DNA of 64,000 bases from Cordia subcordata (taxonomy: Eukaryota > Streptophyta > Magnoliopsida > Boraginales > Cordiaceae). A program made the position numbers and the translations under genes. The stretch covers positions 447,501 to 511,500 of the forward strand of contig JAPTOF010000021.1 of NCBI GenBank assembly GCA_028554755.1, read 5' to 3'. Shown here one piece after another: positions 48,008-61,002 of the stretch. A model generated the notes under the pieces. It searched no databases. It saw only the letters and a list, made by a program, of their open reading frames with translations, and was not told the DNA's origin. Position 1 is the first letter of the stretch. Each line of letters begins with the position of its first letter.

Positions 48008-48257
48008 GACGGAAATGATTGACGGCAGGCTTGAAATAGTACTTGTGCTGCCCAAATATCTTTTGGATGTCGAACAAGCGCATATTTGAGAGAGACTCCG
48101 ATACTTCAATTCTTATACCTTTTGGGCTACTCGGAGCTTTCCCTTTGATGGGCCAGTCTTTCCCATGGAGAGTCTTTCCTGCCCACCTCTGACTTGAGTC
48201 CATCCAGGAATTTGAGGAGTAATTGATCACACATGCTTCATATTCAAAATTCGTCAT
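48005..48257 (-). other. Unidentified open frame of normal base composition
   Basis: About 83 codons are open on the minus strand before the frame runs into the TA repeat (MTNFEYEACVINYSSNSW ... KTLHGKDWPIKGKAPSSPKG). Composition is coding-like compared with the AT-rich flanks. I recognise no family. It could be a fragment of a gene or of a captured or integrated sequence. Confidence 0.25.
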
Positions 48258-48443
48258 ACACTTACCAACTTAAATCATTCAGATTGGGCTTGGCCTTTGA
48301 CCCAAAAAAGAATCGGGCTTGGCCTATTGAAATTGATCCTCAAATATAATGGTCTTTATTACATAAGTTAATTAGGGCTTTTCGTTTGAGATAACAATAT
48401 ATTTTACATACTTCAACGATATCTCTCAACTTTAGTTTCTATA

Positions 48444-48474
48444 CTAGTTAATGTCAGCCGTGCACATGCACAGC
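48444..48474 (-). mobile_element. Helitron-like 3' end (minus strand)
   Basis: On the minus strand, GCTGTGCATGTGCACGGC forms a near-perfect hairpin, followed by TGACATTAACTAG and T. This is a good match to Helitron 3' ends. The 5' end to the right was not found. Confidence 0.5.
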
Positions 48475-48477
48475 TAA

Positions 48478-48795
48478 GGCTCTGTTTGGTCTAATTGTAA
48501 CATTTCAGCTATTGAACGATAGAGTTTTTATCAGTAGAGCTTTAGATAAAAATACCGTTGAATAAAAGTAGTTAATTATTTGGCTCTGTATTTTAGAAGT
48601 TAAACTTTTACTTATTTTGAGATTAATATTAGACTTTAAAAAATATAGAATAGTATTTTTGAGAAAAAATAATAAAAAAAAAATTTTGACATGATATAAA
48701 AATATTTTTTCAAAAGTCTTTTTTGAAAAGCTCTAATTTGGAGCTTCTAATTTTTTTGTTTTAAAAGCTCTTTTAAAAATAGACCAAATAGGTCC
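48478..48795 (+). mobile_element. MITE, family E
   Basis: Inverted ends GGCTCTGTTTGGTCTAATT and (minus) GGACCTATTTGGTCTATTT. AT-rich and non-coding, 318 bp. No clear target duplication. Confidence 0.6.
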
Positions 48796-49369
48796 ATTTC
48801 AGTTTTTAAACTCACAAAAGGCACGTTTAAATCTCCAAAGACTGGGCCAAACATACTCTAACCTAATAAATCTTTTAGAAAAAACATTTAAAATAAATTA
48901 TAAATAATTTTGTGTAATAAATTTAATGCTTAAAATATAAGATTGGTTACAAAATTTTACTTGTTATTATTGTTTTTAAACAAATTATGAAAATATTTAA
49001 AAACTCAATACAATGAAAATCGACTTGTACTAATCAATCGAATTTATCAAATGTAAAATGTTTAATAATATAAATTCTATGCTTATTGCCTTGATACAAG
49101 AGAAGGCACATTATTAGAGACTTTGAGATACTTTAAATCCGTCGACAGCTAATTTGATGAGCCAATGGAAAGGTTAAATGTTTGATAAGTTTTTGAACCT
49201 CGACACGGATAGACTAAACCTACAACTTAGAAAAATTGCACTTAATTAGATTATTATAAAGGGTAGTGAGGTAGTCCTATACATGGAACTTTTGCCATAT
49301 GCAATCTAAAGAAAATTGTTACTTCACGGACTCTGTAAATTGAATAAATTACTCAAAGCAGAAAATGTA
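48796..49369. other. Intergenic region, nothing recognised
   Basis: AT-rich. No recognisable feature. Confidence 0.5.
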
Positions 49370-49856
49370 GAGGGTGTTTGGTTTGGTTTTTTTTTTTTTT
49401 TTTTTTTTTTCTGGTCAAACTTACTTAAAGTTTAATTTAAGCTAATAAAAATGTTTATTTTAATTAAAAATGTACTTTTTTAAGTGGTTTTAAGTCGAAA
49501 ATAAAAAGTTCTCCGACCTCAACTTTTGCTTTTTATGACTTTAAACACTTTGAAAAAAAGCAAGTTTGACCAAATCATTTACTATATTATCCTTATCTTT
49601 TTATTTTTATTACTAAAATATCTTTACTTTTTTATCTTATACTTACCTTTTTAAATTCTATTTTAATATCCTTAATAGCTATTTTAACTATATAACTTAC
49701 TTTTCAACCCACTTTAATCAAACATATAAATACTTATTTTTATAACTATAACTTTTATTCAAATACGTAACTACTTAAGATTGATAATAAAAAAAAAATC
49801 ACTTAAAGCCAGAAGTGTTTTAAATAGCTTTTTTATAAGCCAATTCAAGCACCCTC
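49370..49856 (+). mobile_element. Tourist-like MITE, family A copy 3
   Basis: Inverted ends GAGGGTGTTTGG and (minus) GAGGGTGCTTGAATTGG. Flanks GTA and TTA (the duplication differs at one base). The inside is the reverse complement of the copies at 28038 and 61003 (ACTTTTCAACCCACTTTAAT). A poly-T run lies next to the left end. Confidence 0.8.
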
Positions 49857-50516
49857 TTAAGACATTAAGAAATTTATAAACAACCTTGCCAAATTAAATG
49901 CAATAGACCATGCAGTGAATTTAGCAGATATAATCAAATGAATTAATATAGAAGTCATCATGTTTCAAACTTTCTCATCCTTGTTGGAGCTATCTTCCTC
50001 AAATTGATATTTCTTTTTAGAAATTTGAAAAAAAATTTAATAACGAGAACTTAAATTTGTATACTCTGCCATAAAATAAAAGGGGACAAGCAAGAAAATA
50101 TGGGAGAATAGATAGCGGCCAAACAACACACGCAATTCTTTTAGACATATTTGCTCATATGGCACCAGAAAAAAAAGAAGAAGGAAAGTGCAAAAACCAA
50201 TAAAAAATGAACTATAATATACAAACCAATCAAAGGTTTGAAATTTAATTCACATAAACAAAGGTATGATTCACTACTCTGGAACCTTGCAACAAAAAAC
50301 TTCTGCAACTGATGAAACAAAAAGAATAATTTTAAAAAAATAAGATAATGCCAAAGATCAAAAAATTATACATAATTCTATACTCATATTTCATTCCCCG
50401 ACAAAAAAGAAAAGAATATGAAACAAGAGTAGAAATGCAAAGAAGGATGAACAAGAGAAAAAAAATGTCGCAGCGAGAGATGTGCAAGAAGAGAGTTTTA
50501 TGTAAAAAGATATTTA
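49857..50516. other. Intergenic region, nothing recognised
   Basis: AT-rich. The open frame starting at 50348 is Lys/Arg-rich by composition and has no recognisable domain. Confidence 0.5.
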
Positions 50517-50726
50517 GGGCTCGTTTGGATTGGCTTTTTTCAAAAGCACTTTTTTTAACAGTTTTTGAAAAACAATTTTTTTTTTGAAGCTGAAAATTTT
50601 GGCTTTTAAAAAAAACTGTATTTAAATTTTTTTGGAAGCCAAATCCAATAATTATTACAAATTTAATGTAATTTTTTTAAAAAAAAAATATTTTTTTCTT
50701 AAAAAAAAATCAATCCAAACAAACCC
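50517..50726 (+). mobile_element. MITE, family B copy 1
   Basis: Inverted ends GGGCTCGTTTGGATTGG and (minus) GGGTTTGTTTGGATTGA. The body is A/T-homopolymer rich. Flanks TTA and TTG. It is related to 63775-64000. Confidence 0.7.
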
Positions 50727-50946
50727 TTGTAACCTTAAAATTTCAAGGTGAAGCTTTCAATATAAGGAGTTGAAAGGTGATTTGACCATTTCTCATTCAA
50801 AGCTTGTCACGCACTGGTTTGCAGGGTACTTTTGTGATATGAAAACAGTGTACCATTTACCCGCACAATTGTACAACATATTAATGCAGGATACAAGTTA
50901 CAAATGTCATAGGTGGACGAATTACCCCTCTTATTGCCTTTTAGTA

Positions 50947-52104
50947 TATAAGGCTATCTCTAACTGGTCCCTATTTTTTTTCCCTAAATTTAAGTAATTT
51001 GAACTATTTTCTTATATTTTGAAATTTTTTATTTTTAATTATATTGTAACAATTCTCTTATTTTTCACCAAACTCTCAATTTAGGAATCATAATTTTAGT
51101 TTTACTCTAATAATTTTTCTATTTTACAATATTACTGTTTTAGAGCTATGGAAATGGGGGATGAAATTTAGGTGATGGCTTTAGAGATCAAATAAGGCTA
51201 TCTCCAATAGTTCTCTTATTTTTTCCCCTAAATTTAAATGATTTGAGTCATTTTCTTATATTTTGGGATCCCCTATTTTCAATTCTATTCCAACAGCTTC
51301 CCTATTTTTTTACCAAACATTCAGTTTAGGGAATCTCAATTTCAGTTTCACTCCAACAGCTCCCCCATTTTATAATATTGCAGCCTTAAAGTTATGGGAA
51401 TAGGGGATGGGACTTGGGGGTTGGCTTTAGATATGAAAAAAAAACCCTTATATATAAGTGTTTTGTTTTGAGGTTGGAAAAAAACCTAAAATTTTGGGGA
51501 TAGGATATGGGAGCTGTTGGAGTATTTTGCTATTAACAAAACCCCTAAATATAGGGATTTTTATGTTTTAGGGGATTTGTTGAAGTTAGTCTTACACCCC
51601 TATATATGGGTATTTTGAGTTTTGGTTGAAAGAACCCTTAAAATATTAAGAATGGGATAGAGGAGCTATTGGAATGCATTATTGTAATAAATTTAAGTGA
51701 TTGGAGTCATTTTCTTATATTTTGGGATCCCTTATTTTCAATTCTATTCTAATAACTCCCTATTTTTTACCAAACTTTCAATTTAAAGAATTTCAATTTC
51801 AATTTTACTCAAATAGCTCCCTTATTTATAATTTTGCAATCTTGGAGTTATAGGGATAGAGAATGGGATTTGGGTGTTGGCTTTGGGGAATAGAAAAAAC
51901 CCTTATATATAGGTTTTGTTTTGGAGTTGGGGAAAAACCTAAAATTTTGGAATGTAATAGGAAGCTGTTGGAGCACTTTGCTATTAACAGCTTCCCTAAA
52001 TATGAGAATCTTTTTGTTTTAGGGAATTTGTTGGAGTTAGTCTAACTCCCTCAAATATAAACGATTTGAATATTTATGGGATTTGTTGGAGTTACCCTAA
52101 TAGA
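50947..52104 (+). repeat. Array of repeat family D (three direct units)
   Basis: Units start near 50947, 51192 and 51680. They share CCCTAAATTTAA, GAGTCATTTTCTTATATTTT, CCCTATTTTCAATTCTATTC and CAACAGCTCCC-like blocks. Edges read AAGGCTATCTCC at the start and TTTGTTGGAGTTAGTCT at the end. The first unit is truncated. A further reverse copy is at 1-316. Confidence 0.75.
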
Positions 52105-53173
52105 GATGCACCAAAAATTGGTAATAGCTAGTCATACTTGAGTTATTTTAAGTAACCTTTATTTTATCTAGTGAACCTTGATAAAATTATCTTTTTATAA
52201 CTAATATGTATTTAATCTTTTTTGTACTATCAATTTAATAATTATGGCCACCGTGCATAGGAAAAACATATTAGAAATATCTTAAGTTATATTACTTATA
52301 AAAAATATTTGTCAAATTGTATATGCTTACTTAATCTTTTTATCTCTAAAACGCTATGTTGAAAGTAATTATTGTAACATTCATCACTTACGCACCAATA
52401 CGTGTTTAACACATTTTTTTTATTTGCATATTGTATTAAAAGTAATTCCTTCCAATATACATGTATTCACAATTAACAACACACATGGGAAGGCAAATAG
52501 ATTCACTTAATCTTTTTCTTTCTCTTTTTGTTTTGGACAAGAGACTCACTTAGATACACATACTATCAAGAATAAGTTATACATGCGTGAACTGATATTA
52601 TGTAAAGATACTCACGATATAATATTATATATATATATATATTTTAATAATAGACGATAAATTTTGGTTAGAAATATTTTAAAGCTAATAATATAAGTGC
52701 TTACTATTATTAGAAGGAAAAAAAAGAAAAGAAAACGCACCCAAAGACATAAATTCACACAATACAATCATATAAATTGAGGGGCCTAATACTGCATAAG
52801 ATTTGATTTAATCCCCATAGTTTATAATTAGCGGACCTTAGTCGGAAAAGGGATACAAAAGAACCCAAAAACAGAAAGAAAAAGAAAAACAATTGAAAAA
52901 GCAAAAGCATTCTCGCCTGTCTATCAACTGCCCATACAATTTGACCCAAAAAAAGAAAAAAAAAAAAAGAATAGCCTGCATACGAAAGAGAAGAAGATAC
53001 AGAAACCCTTATTTATAATAAATTCCTTATTCTTAATAAATTAAAGAAAACCCAGAAAAAATTTTTTAGTTTGATTTCTTTTAACTAGATAAAGATCAAA
53101 CAGAAATTGTGTACGAATTTGTGACATTTATTGGGATTGAACTGTAATTTATTTTTTCTTTTTGTGAAATTTA
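52105..53173. other. Upstream region of the nucleotidyltransferase gene
   Basis: It holds a (TA)n tract near 52625-52640 and AT-rich sequence. The last 150 bases (CTTATTTATAATAAATTCC near 53010, then a pyrimidine-rich leader) may be core promoter and 5' leader. No other gene is seen. Confidence 0.45.
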
Positions 53174-56100
53174 ATGGGTGATCTCCGGGAACCTAACGGT
53201 GGCATAGTGGAAGAAAGGCCGGCGCCAGCGCCGTCGCCGTCGCCGTCTCCGTCGCCATTGGCGTCAATGTTGATTGAGCCGCAGCGTTGGGCTGAAGCTG
53301 AAAAGGCAACAGAGAAGATTATATGTAAGGTTCAGCCTACAAATGTTTCTGAAGAAAGGAGAAGAAAGGTTGTTGATTATGTCCAGAGGTTGATTAGAGG
53401 CTCTCTGGGTTGTGAGGTAACTATTTTTTATCAAAAGAATTGATTTTTTTTTTTTTTGAATATACTCTTTATAAAAATGCAATGCAACGGTAAAACCGCG
53501 TGCAGTAGCCTCAAAGTGATTATATATCGAAAACTTGGTGGAGGTATTGTTGTGCTTATTTATTTATCTTCATGTATAAATGCTGTTATGAATGCATGGT
53601 AACTAAATTTGAGAAAAAGATTTAGTTTTTTATTAATCATATGTTTGTTTGAGTCGTGAAAATAGAATACTTGTGAAGATGGAATGGTAGGTCAAGCTGT
53701 GTACAGGAGACTCAAGTGGTTGCATTTTCGGAATTTCTTTATTTTTCTGTATAAATGCTGATCTGAAGGCAAGCTGTGGTTGTTCCACTTCAGGTGTTTA
53801 TCCAGTATTTGATTCGGACTTGATACATTAATACTTTCTCACCTTATTTCTACACTTTGAGGTTCGTATAATGGTTGTTTTAGGATCATTGCTTATACAC
53901 AGCAGGTGAATGTGCTTAGTCATTGGTTCCCTTATATGGAGCCAAAGTAGATGATCTCTTAGGGGCAGAGGTGTTTGAAGGATACATAAATCTGTGGCTG
54001 GATGAAATAAATTTGGAATCTTTCATTGTTTCTGAGCGGAGTGTGAACACGTTAAGGGTGTCTATAGGATGGTGGCTGTTGCATTCATTTCATTTTACAC
54101 AGATTTAATATTGATGATGGGAAGTGAATCTCTTGAGTCTTGACGGATTGTTCATTTCATACGTGGGAAGGATTGTCGTGTTCCCGTACGTAGCTTGAAT
54201 TCAAAGGTTTCGCTGGCATTTAATAACTGCTCATTAATTCAACCCCGTCCCTCCCTGTTGGATAACTGTTTTTATTGATTCACTGAAGAATGTATAGAGT
54301 TGATGTAGTATTGGACAAATGTATATTATGAGGATTGAATAGGAGATAATTTATGTCCAGGACAGGTTAAATCTGCAAAGGGATGAGCTTTGGCACTAAT
54401 AGTGTGTTTGGAATGATCTTATTTTAAGATGCTTATTCCATTGAAATTTAGAGAAATCTTATAAGATTTAAGATTTCTTATCACATGTACCATGCATTAT
54501 ATAGTTGTAAAAAATAAGATAGGATGCATTGCTTATTTCTTATAAGATAAAAAGCCTACTTTTGTTTTGAATTTTCATAGAATGTATGATAAGATTTCTA
54601 AAATCTTATAAGATATACCTTCATTTCAATAGGATAAGTATCTTAAAATAAGACTATAACAAACAGAGCATAAGTGCCAAGCTGGTCGCATTAAGATTAC
54701 TGCTGAGCCAGTTCCACTAGGGGTCTTGGTGGTAGTGATTGTGAATTCAACGGATAACCGTTCTTTTTAGTTGTAAGGCAATGATGTCAAATTTGGATAG
54801 TGTTGAAGCTGCATATTAAAACTGGCTTGTGATTTGGTGATATACACACTAACATCCTCTAATAATTGTTGGGCTGTAGGCATATTTGGGTGTTTTTCCT
54901 TTTTCTTTTTCTTTTCCTTCTTCTTTTAGTTTTTCTTCCTCTCTCTCCCTCTCTCCCCCCCCCCCCCTTTTCCGGCCCACCCCTTCTTTCTCTCCCCCTT
55001 TTTCTTTCCTGATTTTGTTGTACTATTATTCCTAGTTCCATTATACACTTATCATTCTATGTTCAGCATGTTTACTGACTAGCACTAAGAAACACTGAAA
55101 ATTGTGTGATTCTTGAAATTTGTCTTGCTCTTGTCTGATTAGTTTCATAAGCACCTAATGTTGTCCAGGTATTCCCATATGGATCTGTACCATTGAAAAC
55201 CTATCTTCCTGATGGAGACATAGATTTAACTGCTTTTGGTGGGACTAACATTGAGGATGGCTTGGCAAATGATATGGTATCTGTACTTGAAAGAGAAGAT
55301 CAAAATGAAGCCGCCGAGTTTGTAGTAAGGGACGTCCAACTCATTCGAGCTGAGGTTCTTATCTTTTCCCATTGATTTCTCCCCAAAAACCAATTCGTGG
55401 TTTAGCACGCATGACAGAGTTTACTGAATTATTTTGCTTTCCCCCAATTGGAGCCTAGTAAAGCATGTTTTGTGGGGAAACAATAGCAATTTGTCACTTG
55501 AATGTCTCTTTTTTACCCTGGAGTTTGAAGAAAGGCTACTCTACTGTGTTACCAGTGTCACGCACTCCTGTTTGCAGTGTAAAGAATCAATTCGTCATGA
55601 TTAATGTTTTATCTTGTAAGATCATGGAGATTGTTAACACATTTCATCCCGACAAACTTAGAAGTTGTTAACCTGTGCAAGCAGGGTTTGTATGCCTTTC
55701 AGTGTTTGATTCAGGTGAAGTAGGTGGATCTCCTTAACCTATAAAGCAGGGTTGGCGCTCCTTTACATCTTACTTCTATGTGCTTTTTTTTTCCCCCCCC
55801 TGATCAATTGATGGACGCCCTAAACATTTTATTACAATTTGCATTTCTTTCCATATTTGTATTCTCATCATGTTTCTGTAAAATCATTTTGATTCAAGTT
55901 CCAGTGACTTTTTACGTGCTAGTGAGAAATGTGGAGTCATCTTGACCATTTCTTTTCCTTTGAACATTTTTACACGTTAAAGTTCCTTGCGCTTTTTTAG
56001 CTCCTACCTAGGTCAATATTTGCTGTTTATTTTTGATATTGTCTTCAAATTGTAAAATAGTATGTTTGCATAGAAATTCTGCATAATGAGGACAACAATT

Positions 56101-59100
56101 TATTGCTTTCATTTTGATGAAAATTAGTTTGGTTTAGTTCAGAATTTCCATTTATCATAGGGAACAATTATTTCTAGTTATCTTAAGTTCGTGGTTTCTT
56201 TAATGACAGGTAAAAATTGTGAAGTGCATTGTACAAAATATTGTTGTTGACATTTCCATTAATCAAATAGGGGGACTGTGCACCCTTTGCTTCCTTGAGC
56301 AGGTAGATATCTCTTCCAGTTTCAGACTATATTAGCCAACTAATTGGAAAGTAGTCATTCTATTTATCACAGGAATTGAGTGAAAAGTTATTGATATTAT
56401 ATGGACTTTTGAATCTTTTGAGACACTTGCATTTACAACTTCACAGTATACCTAATTAACTGTTGTGCTTGGTGAACAAGAACTTTTGCAAAATATAGAA
56501 TCATGAAGCAAATAACTTTACATGGAATTTGGTTTGTTGATTACATCAGCACTCTGTTGTTCACTCTTTCTTATTCTGCGAGATCAAAAGTTTAGTTGCT
56601 TTACTCTTTGTAATGGACTTATTCTGCTTTGTTGGATTTATTTCAATCTTATTGTCATTAAATTTGATAGAATATATCCCCCCCTGTCTGGATGCTCTCT
56701 GCTAGGATCAGCATATAATAAGGGCAATAAATCGTTTCATCTTTTAAATTGATATAGTCGTTTCTTGGAAGGATTTAATATAACTTTTGAGGTTTGCGGC
56801 TTATGCACTCAACAATTGGCGCTAATCACACTTCTAAACATTGATATAAATGCAATGCCCATGAAAGTGACGTATCATGAGTTGCATTGAGTCATATTCC
56901 TGAGGTCTTTGTCTTTCGAAACAATTTGAGAACTAAATGAGACAAGTTTTCAGAGCATTGTAAATCTGTAAGATGTTTTCTCTGGTTGAGACATTGCGTA
57001 TTTGTATTGCACCTTCAATGAAGCTAAGAAAGAGACAGCAGTATAGTGCAAGATGGATGAAAATGCATTTGTCTTGCCTTCCTGTTGTTGGTAAATATTA
57101 CGTTCACAGGGCAGCTTCAAGTTGATAGGAAGATGCAGCTGAACCAAAACAGGAACAGATTAGCAGCTTTTGAGACAATTGGTGTTGTGCTTTCTTCCCT
57201 TATGTTCTCTCCTTCCTTACTATTCCCACAGTTGTGGTAGAGTCATGAGAGAAACAATGGTGGCAACTTATGTAGGAGTAGAAACAGTGTGAGAGGTGTT
57301 TGGTGAGTTGCCCCTAACTTTGCTTTTTGTCCTTCCATTACGGTTTAATCATGAATTACTCTTTAACCTTTCTTTAGTTTCTTTCTTGGAGAGCTGACAA
57401 TTTGTTGTTTGCTGCAACTCTTAAGAGTTTGAAGTGACTTACCAGTTAGACCATATGTATGCATTCTAGTTTTCACTATTTTATAGAGTATTACAGTAAA
57501 TGGAGGTTTGTGGTTTTAGTGTTTTAATGGGCTCAATACTTGCAGAGTACAACAAATTAAGTCTGTTTCTAGAGGCTTCTTATTCTTTCTTTTCCCTTGC
57601 TTTATCATTTTATTCTTTTGAGTTTTGCTCTGTTCAAGAATAAGAATGTGGTTTCAGAGCTTTGTATTCAGACATTTTATGCTATGTGTTCTCCAGGTTG
57701 ATCGCCTCATTGGGAAAGATCATCTATTTAAGCGCAGCATTATATTGATCAAAGCATGGTGTTATTATGAGAGTCGCATTCTTGGGGCTCATCATGGCTT
57801 GATTTCTACCTATGCATTGGAGACTTTGGTGTTGTACATCTTTCATCTATTCCATTCAACACTAGATGGCCCTTTAGCTGTGAGTTCCTTGAGTGTGTTG
57901 GGGTTCCGTATTCCACTACTTTGCTCAATATTACATGAATCTAATGATGCTTATGGCTGAATTTTAGGTTTTATATAAATTTTTGGACTATTTTAGCACG
58001 TTTAAGTGGGAGCGTTACTGTATTAGCCTAACTGGTCCTGTCCGTATATCCTCATTGCCAGAAATTGTGGGTGAGTCATACTTTCTTGAAAATCATAACT
58101 CATTTATTGATCCAATCATTAAATACTTACTAAATGTTTCTCCCTTCTTGCAGCTGAGACACCTAAAGATGGTGACGGTGATTTGCTTCTCGGCAGTGAT
58201 TTTCTTGGATATTGTGTTAATATGTTCTCAGTTCCTTCGAGAGGCGTGGACATGGCTTCACGTACATTTCCACAAAAGCATCTCAATATAGTTGATCCAC
58301 TGAAAGAAAATAATAATCTCGGTCGCAGCGTAAGCAAAGGTAGGTTCCTCCTACCCCTTCTTATAGTTTATGCTAGCTATTGGATTTGGGATTGCTTACA
58401 AGCATTGCGTCCCGATTTTGATGCTGAAGCATGGATGCCTACTTGCAAGTCACGATTGAACACTTGAAGTATTACATTTCTCATGTGAGCCTTTCGGAGT
58501 TTCAATTTTAGCCTTGCATTACTGTTCTGCCTTTTTTTTTTTTCCAGAAAAAAAATTAGTTCAACTGCAAAGAGACTGTAAAGTCCTCTAAAACTTGGAT
58601 TGCAGGCATCCTTGGTTTTCCTTTTTAATTTGATGTGCCAATTAGAGAATAATTTGCCTCTTCCATGTAGGAAACTTCTACCGCATAAAGAGTGCTTTTG
58701 CATACGGGGCTAGGAAACTTGGACGAATACTTCTGCAGCCAGAAAATGACATTGCTGATGAGCTACATAATTTTTTCTCAAACACATTAGAGAGGCATGG
58801 ACATGGACAGAGGCCCGATGTGCAAGATTCTGGTCCACCATCTAATGGCAACATTCTCAGCCCCACACCTGAGATTCCAGTGTGTGAGTCATCTCAAGCC
58901 ATGAAAGTTATCTCTGAAAGAAAAGTTACCCATTTATCCACATATGAGAACAATAGGATCAATCCTGATGCATCATCTCATAATGGAGTTGATGATACTA
59001 ACGTATCTGGAAGGAGGACAAAGCTTCGCATGGTAAATGGGGATCAAGAAAGGACTAAGGAAAAGTATCAATGTATGATGTCTTCGGAAACTAATGGGTA

Positions 59101-60619
59101 TTTAGCGAGGACAGTTGGGGGTCACTGCCAACCTGAAAATACGGAGGACAATACCAGTTCTAAAATTCCAGGCGTCATGGTATCTAATGACGTACCTAAG
59201 ATTTCTGCTTCAAGTGTTGAGGAAAATGTTTCTGCAAGGGGAAAGCCCTATCATGCACCTCATCTCTATTTTCCTAAATCCCCGTTTTCTAATGGGGAGG
59301 TAAATTCAGATCCCAAGCAGTTTGGCAACTGCAAAGAGAAGATTTCCTCTAAAATACCTCGAGGGTCTGATGATATAGATTGTATACTGGATAAAAACCT
59401 TATAGTTAGCAAAGACGAGATTCAGGCAGGTAGATCTAATCTCTCATTAGCTCCAAATGCGATCGGTGACTCGGAAGATAACTATTGCATGGCTCAGGGA
59501 GCGAGTAGTTCTGGTAGTCTTGAATCTTCCAACTCCTTGTCAGATCTCAGTGGGGATTATGAGAGTCACTTTAGTTGTTTGCAATATGGTCGGTGGTCCT
59601 ATGAAACCGGATTGGGTTTACCAGTTTTCTCTGTGCCTCCACTACAACCTCATTTTCAGATGCAAATTTCATGGGATGCAATTCAGCATCCGCCTCATTT
59701 CAAGTGGAATGGGTATTCTCATGGAAATGCTAATGGTGTCATCCCAAGTTCAGCAATCTACAATATGAACCATCTCGTTATACCAGGAGTACCTTTTGGC
59801 TTGGGGGACCTGCCAAAACCACGAGGAACTGGAACATACTTCCCTAACATGGTATACTTGTTATGTTGCTGACCTTTGGCTCTTGAAATTTGTGCAGATT
59901 ATATAGAAAAATCATACTAACGGGCCTAAGCCCCTCATTGCGGGCAATCTAGTGTTAACTTTGCAGATCCCTTGTTTGCTTTTCACTTGTGGTGGTTAGC
60001 ATCGTTTTCTTATGAAATGCTCAATGGTTACTATTTTGCAGAATCGGCCTCCACAAGGTTATAGGTCTTCAGCTGGGAAAGGAAGGAATCAGCCCCCATC
60101 AAGGTGCCCTCGCAACAATGGCAGGAATTCAACATTCACAGAATCTAGTAACCACGATGGAAGTAGCCATGAGTTGCCTCAGTCTGAAGTGCCTTTTGAC
60201 CAAAGTAGTCTCAGTCATGGCACTTCTGATGTCCAACACTCATTTTCTTCCCGTGGAAAGGGACATTCTAAAGTCAATGGTTTGGTTATCCAACCTGAGC
60301 CTTTCACCGAATTTCGGTCGGTCGGTCAACTGCCAACCCCGCTGCCTTTCCCGGAAAGGGGTAGACAACAAAGATTGGCCTTGCCATCGCCAAATTCTGC
60401 TCCGGTTTCACCATCACCGGGAGTGCAGAGGTTAAACCCTGTTTTCAGTAGGAATCATGATAGGTATATGAACTGGCCAGTTCTTATTCTCTCTTATTGA
60501 GTACTCGGCAAATATGGATGTCAAACCATTCTTAAGTTTTTGCTCGGCTTAACAGGGTTTCCTTGAAGTCGGTGTATGGCCTCAAAAATGAAGATGATTT
60601 CCCGCCTCTCTCTGTATGA
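53174..60619 (+). CDS. Nucleotidyltransferase with PAP/OAS1 substrate-binding domain, 9 exons
   Basis: Exons are 53174-53416, 55169-55354, 56210-56302, 57697-57879, 57968-58070, 58154-58339, 58671-59851, 60042-60463 and 60556-60619. They total 2661 nt and 886 residues. All introns are GT-AG and all phases fit. Residues 18-30 are a Pro/Ser/Ala run. The polymerase-beta-like fold has GS at 86-87 (YGSVPLKTYLPDGDIDL) with the metal-binding D98 and D100, and a third carboxylate, D157 (VVDIS). Residues 175-330 form the PAP/OAS1 domain (IKAWCYYESRILGAHHGLIS, SLTGPVRISSLPEIV). Residues about 390-866 are Ser/Asn-rich and probably disordered. The end reads NEDDFPPLSV, a tail shared by plant relatives. 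It resembles the Arabidopsis AT3G51620/AT3G56320 group. The catalytic residues look intact, so RNA-tailing activity is plausible but not shown. An in-frame ATG is absent upstream in the leader. Confidence 0.93.
54402..54672 (+). mobile_element. MITE, family C copy 2 (in intron 1 of the nucleotidyltransferase gene)
   Basis: GTGTGTTTGGAATGATCTTA, then TTTTAAGATGCTTATTCC, mirrors AATAGGATAAGTATCTTAAA, then ATAAGACTATAACAAAC. The inside holds AAGATTTCTTATCACATG and related inverted blocks. It is the best preserved copy of the family here. Confidence 0.75.
54955..54967. repeat. Poly-C run in a pyrimidine-rich tract
   Basis: Thirteen C within a long CT-rich tract (about 54895-55010) of intron 1. 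Confidence 0.9.
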
Positions 60620-61002
60620 ATGAGTTGATGCTCACGAAGCTGGAGCAGATAGAAGAGACGTAAAACGTAATTTTAGAAGTGTTAATGGATATTGAGGGAC
60701 TTAATAAATATCCATTAACAGAGGGCATCTGTACATTCTCATAATTATTTTGCTGAGGTGACAAATAAATTTTGTACTATGTTGTTTTTGTATAGGATGT
60801 TAGCTTATCTTTTTGATCTGCAGTTTTGATCGATCATTACTAGTTGTTAGTTAATATATAGAAAAGTCATGTTGTAACTTGAAAGATAGAATGGATGTTC
60901 TTTTGTAGCCGTGGAAATGGTAGACTTCTTACATGGTCAGTCTTCTCAGTCATGGTACTCTTTTTGGTTCTTCTTCGCGGCCAGACACCTTCTTTTGACT
61001 TA
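60620..61002 (+). other. 3' region of the nucleotidyltransferase gene
   Basis: AATAAA-type signals occur at about 60702 (TTAATAAATATC) and 60757 (CAAATAAATTTT). No further coding sequence. Confidence 0.55.
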
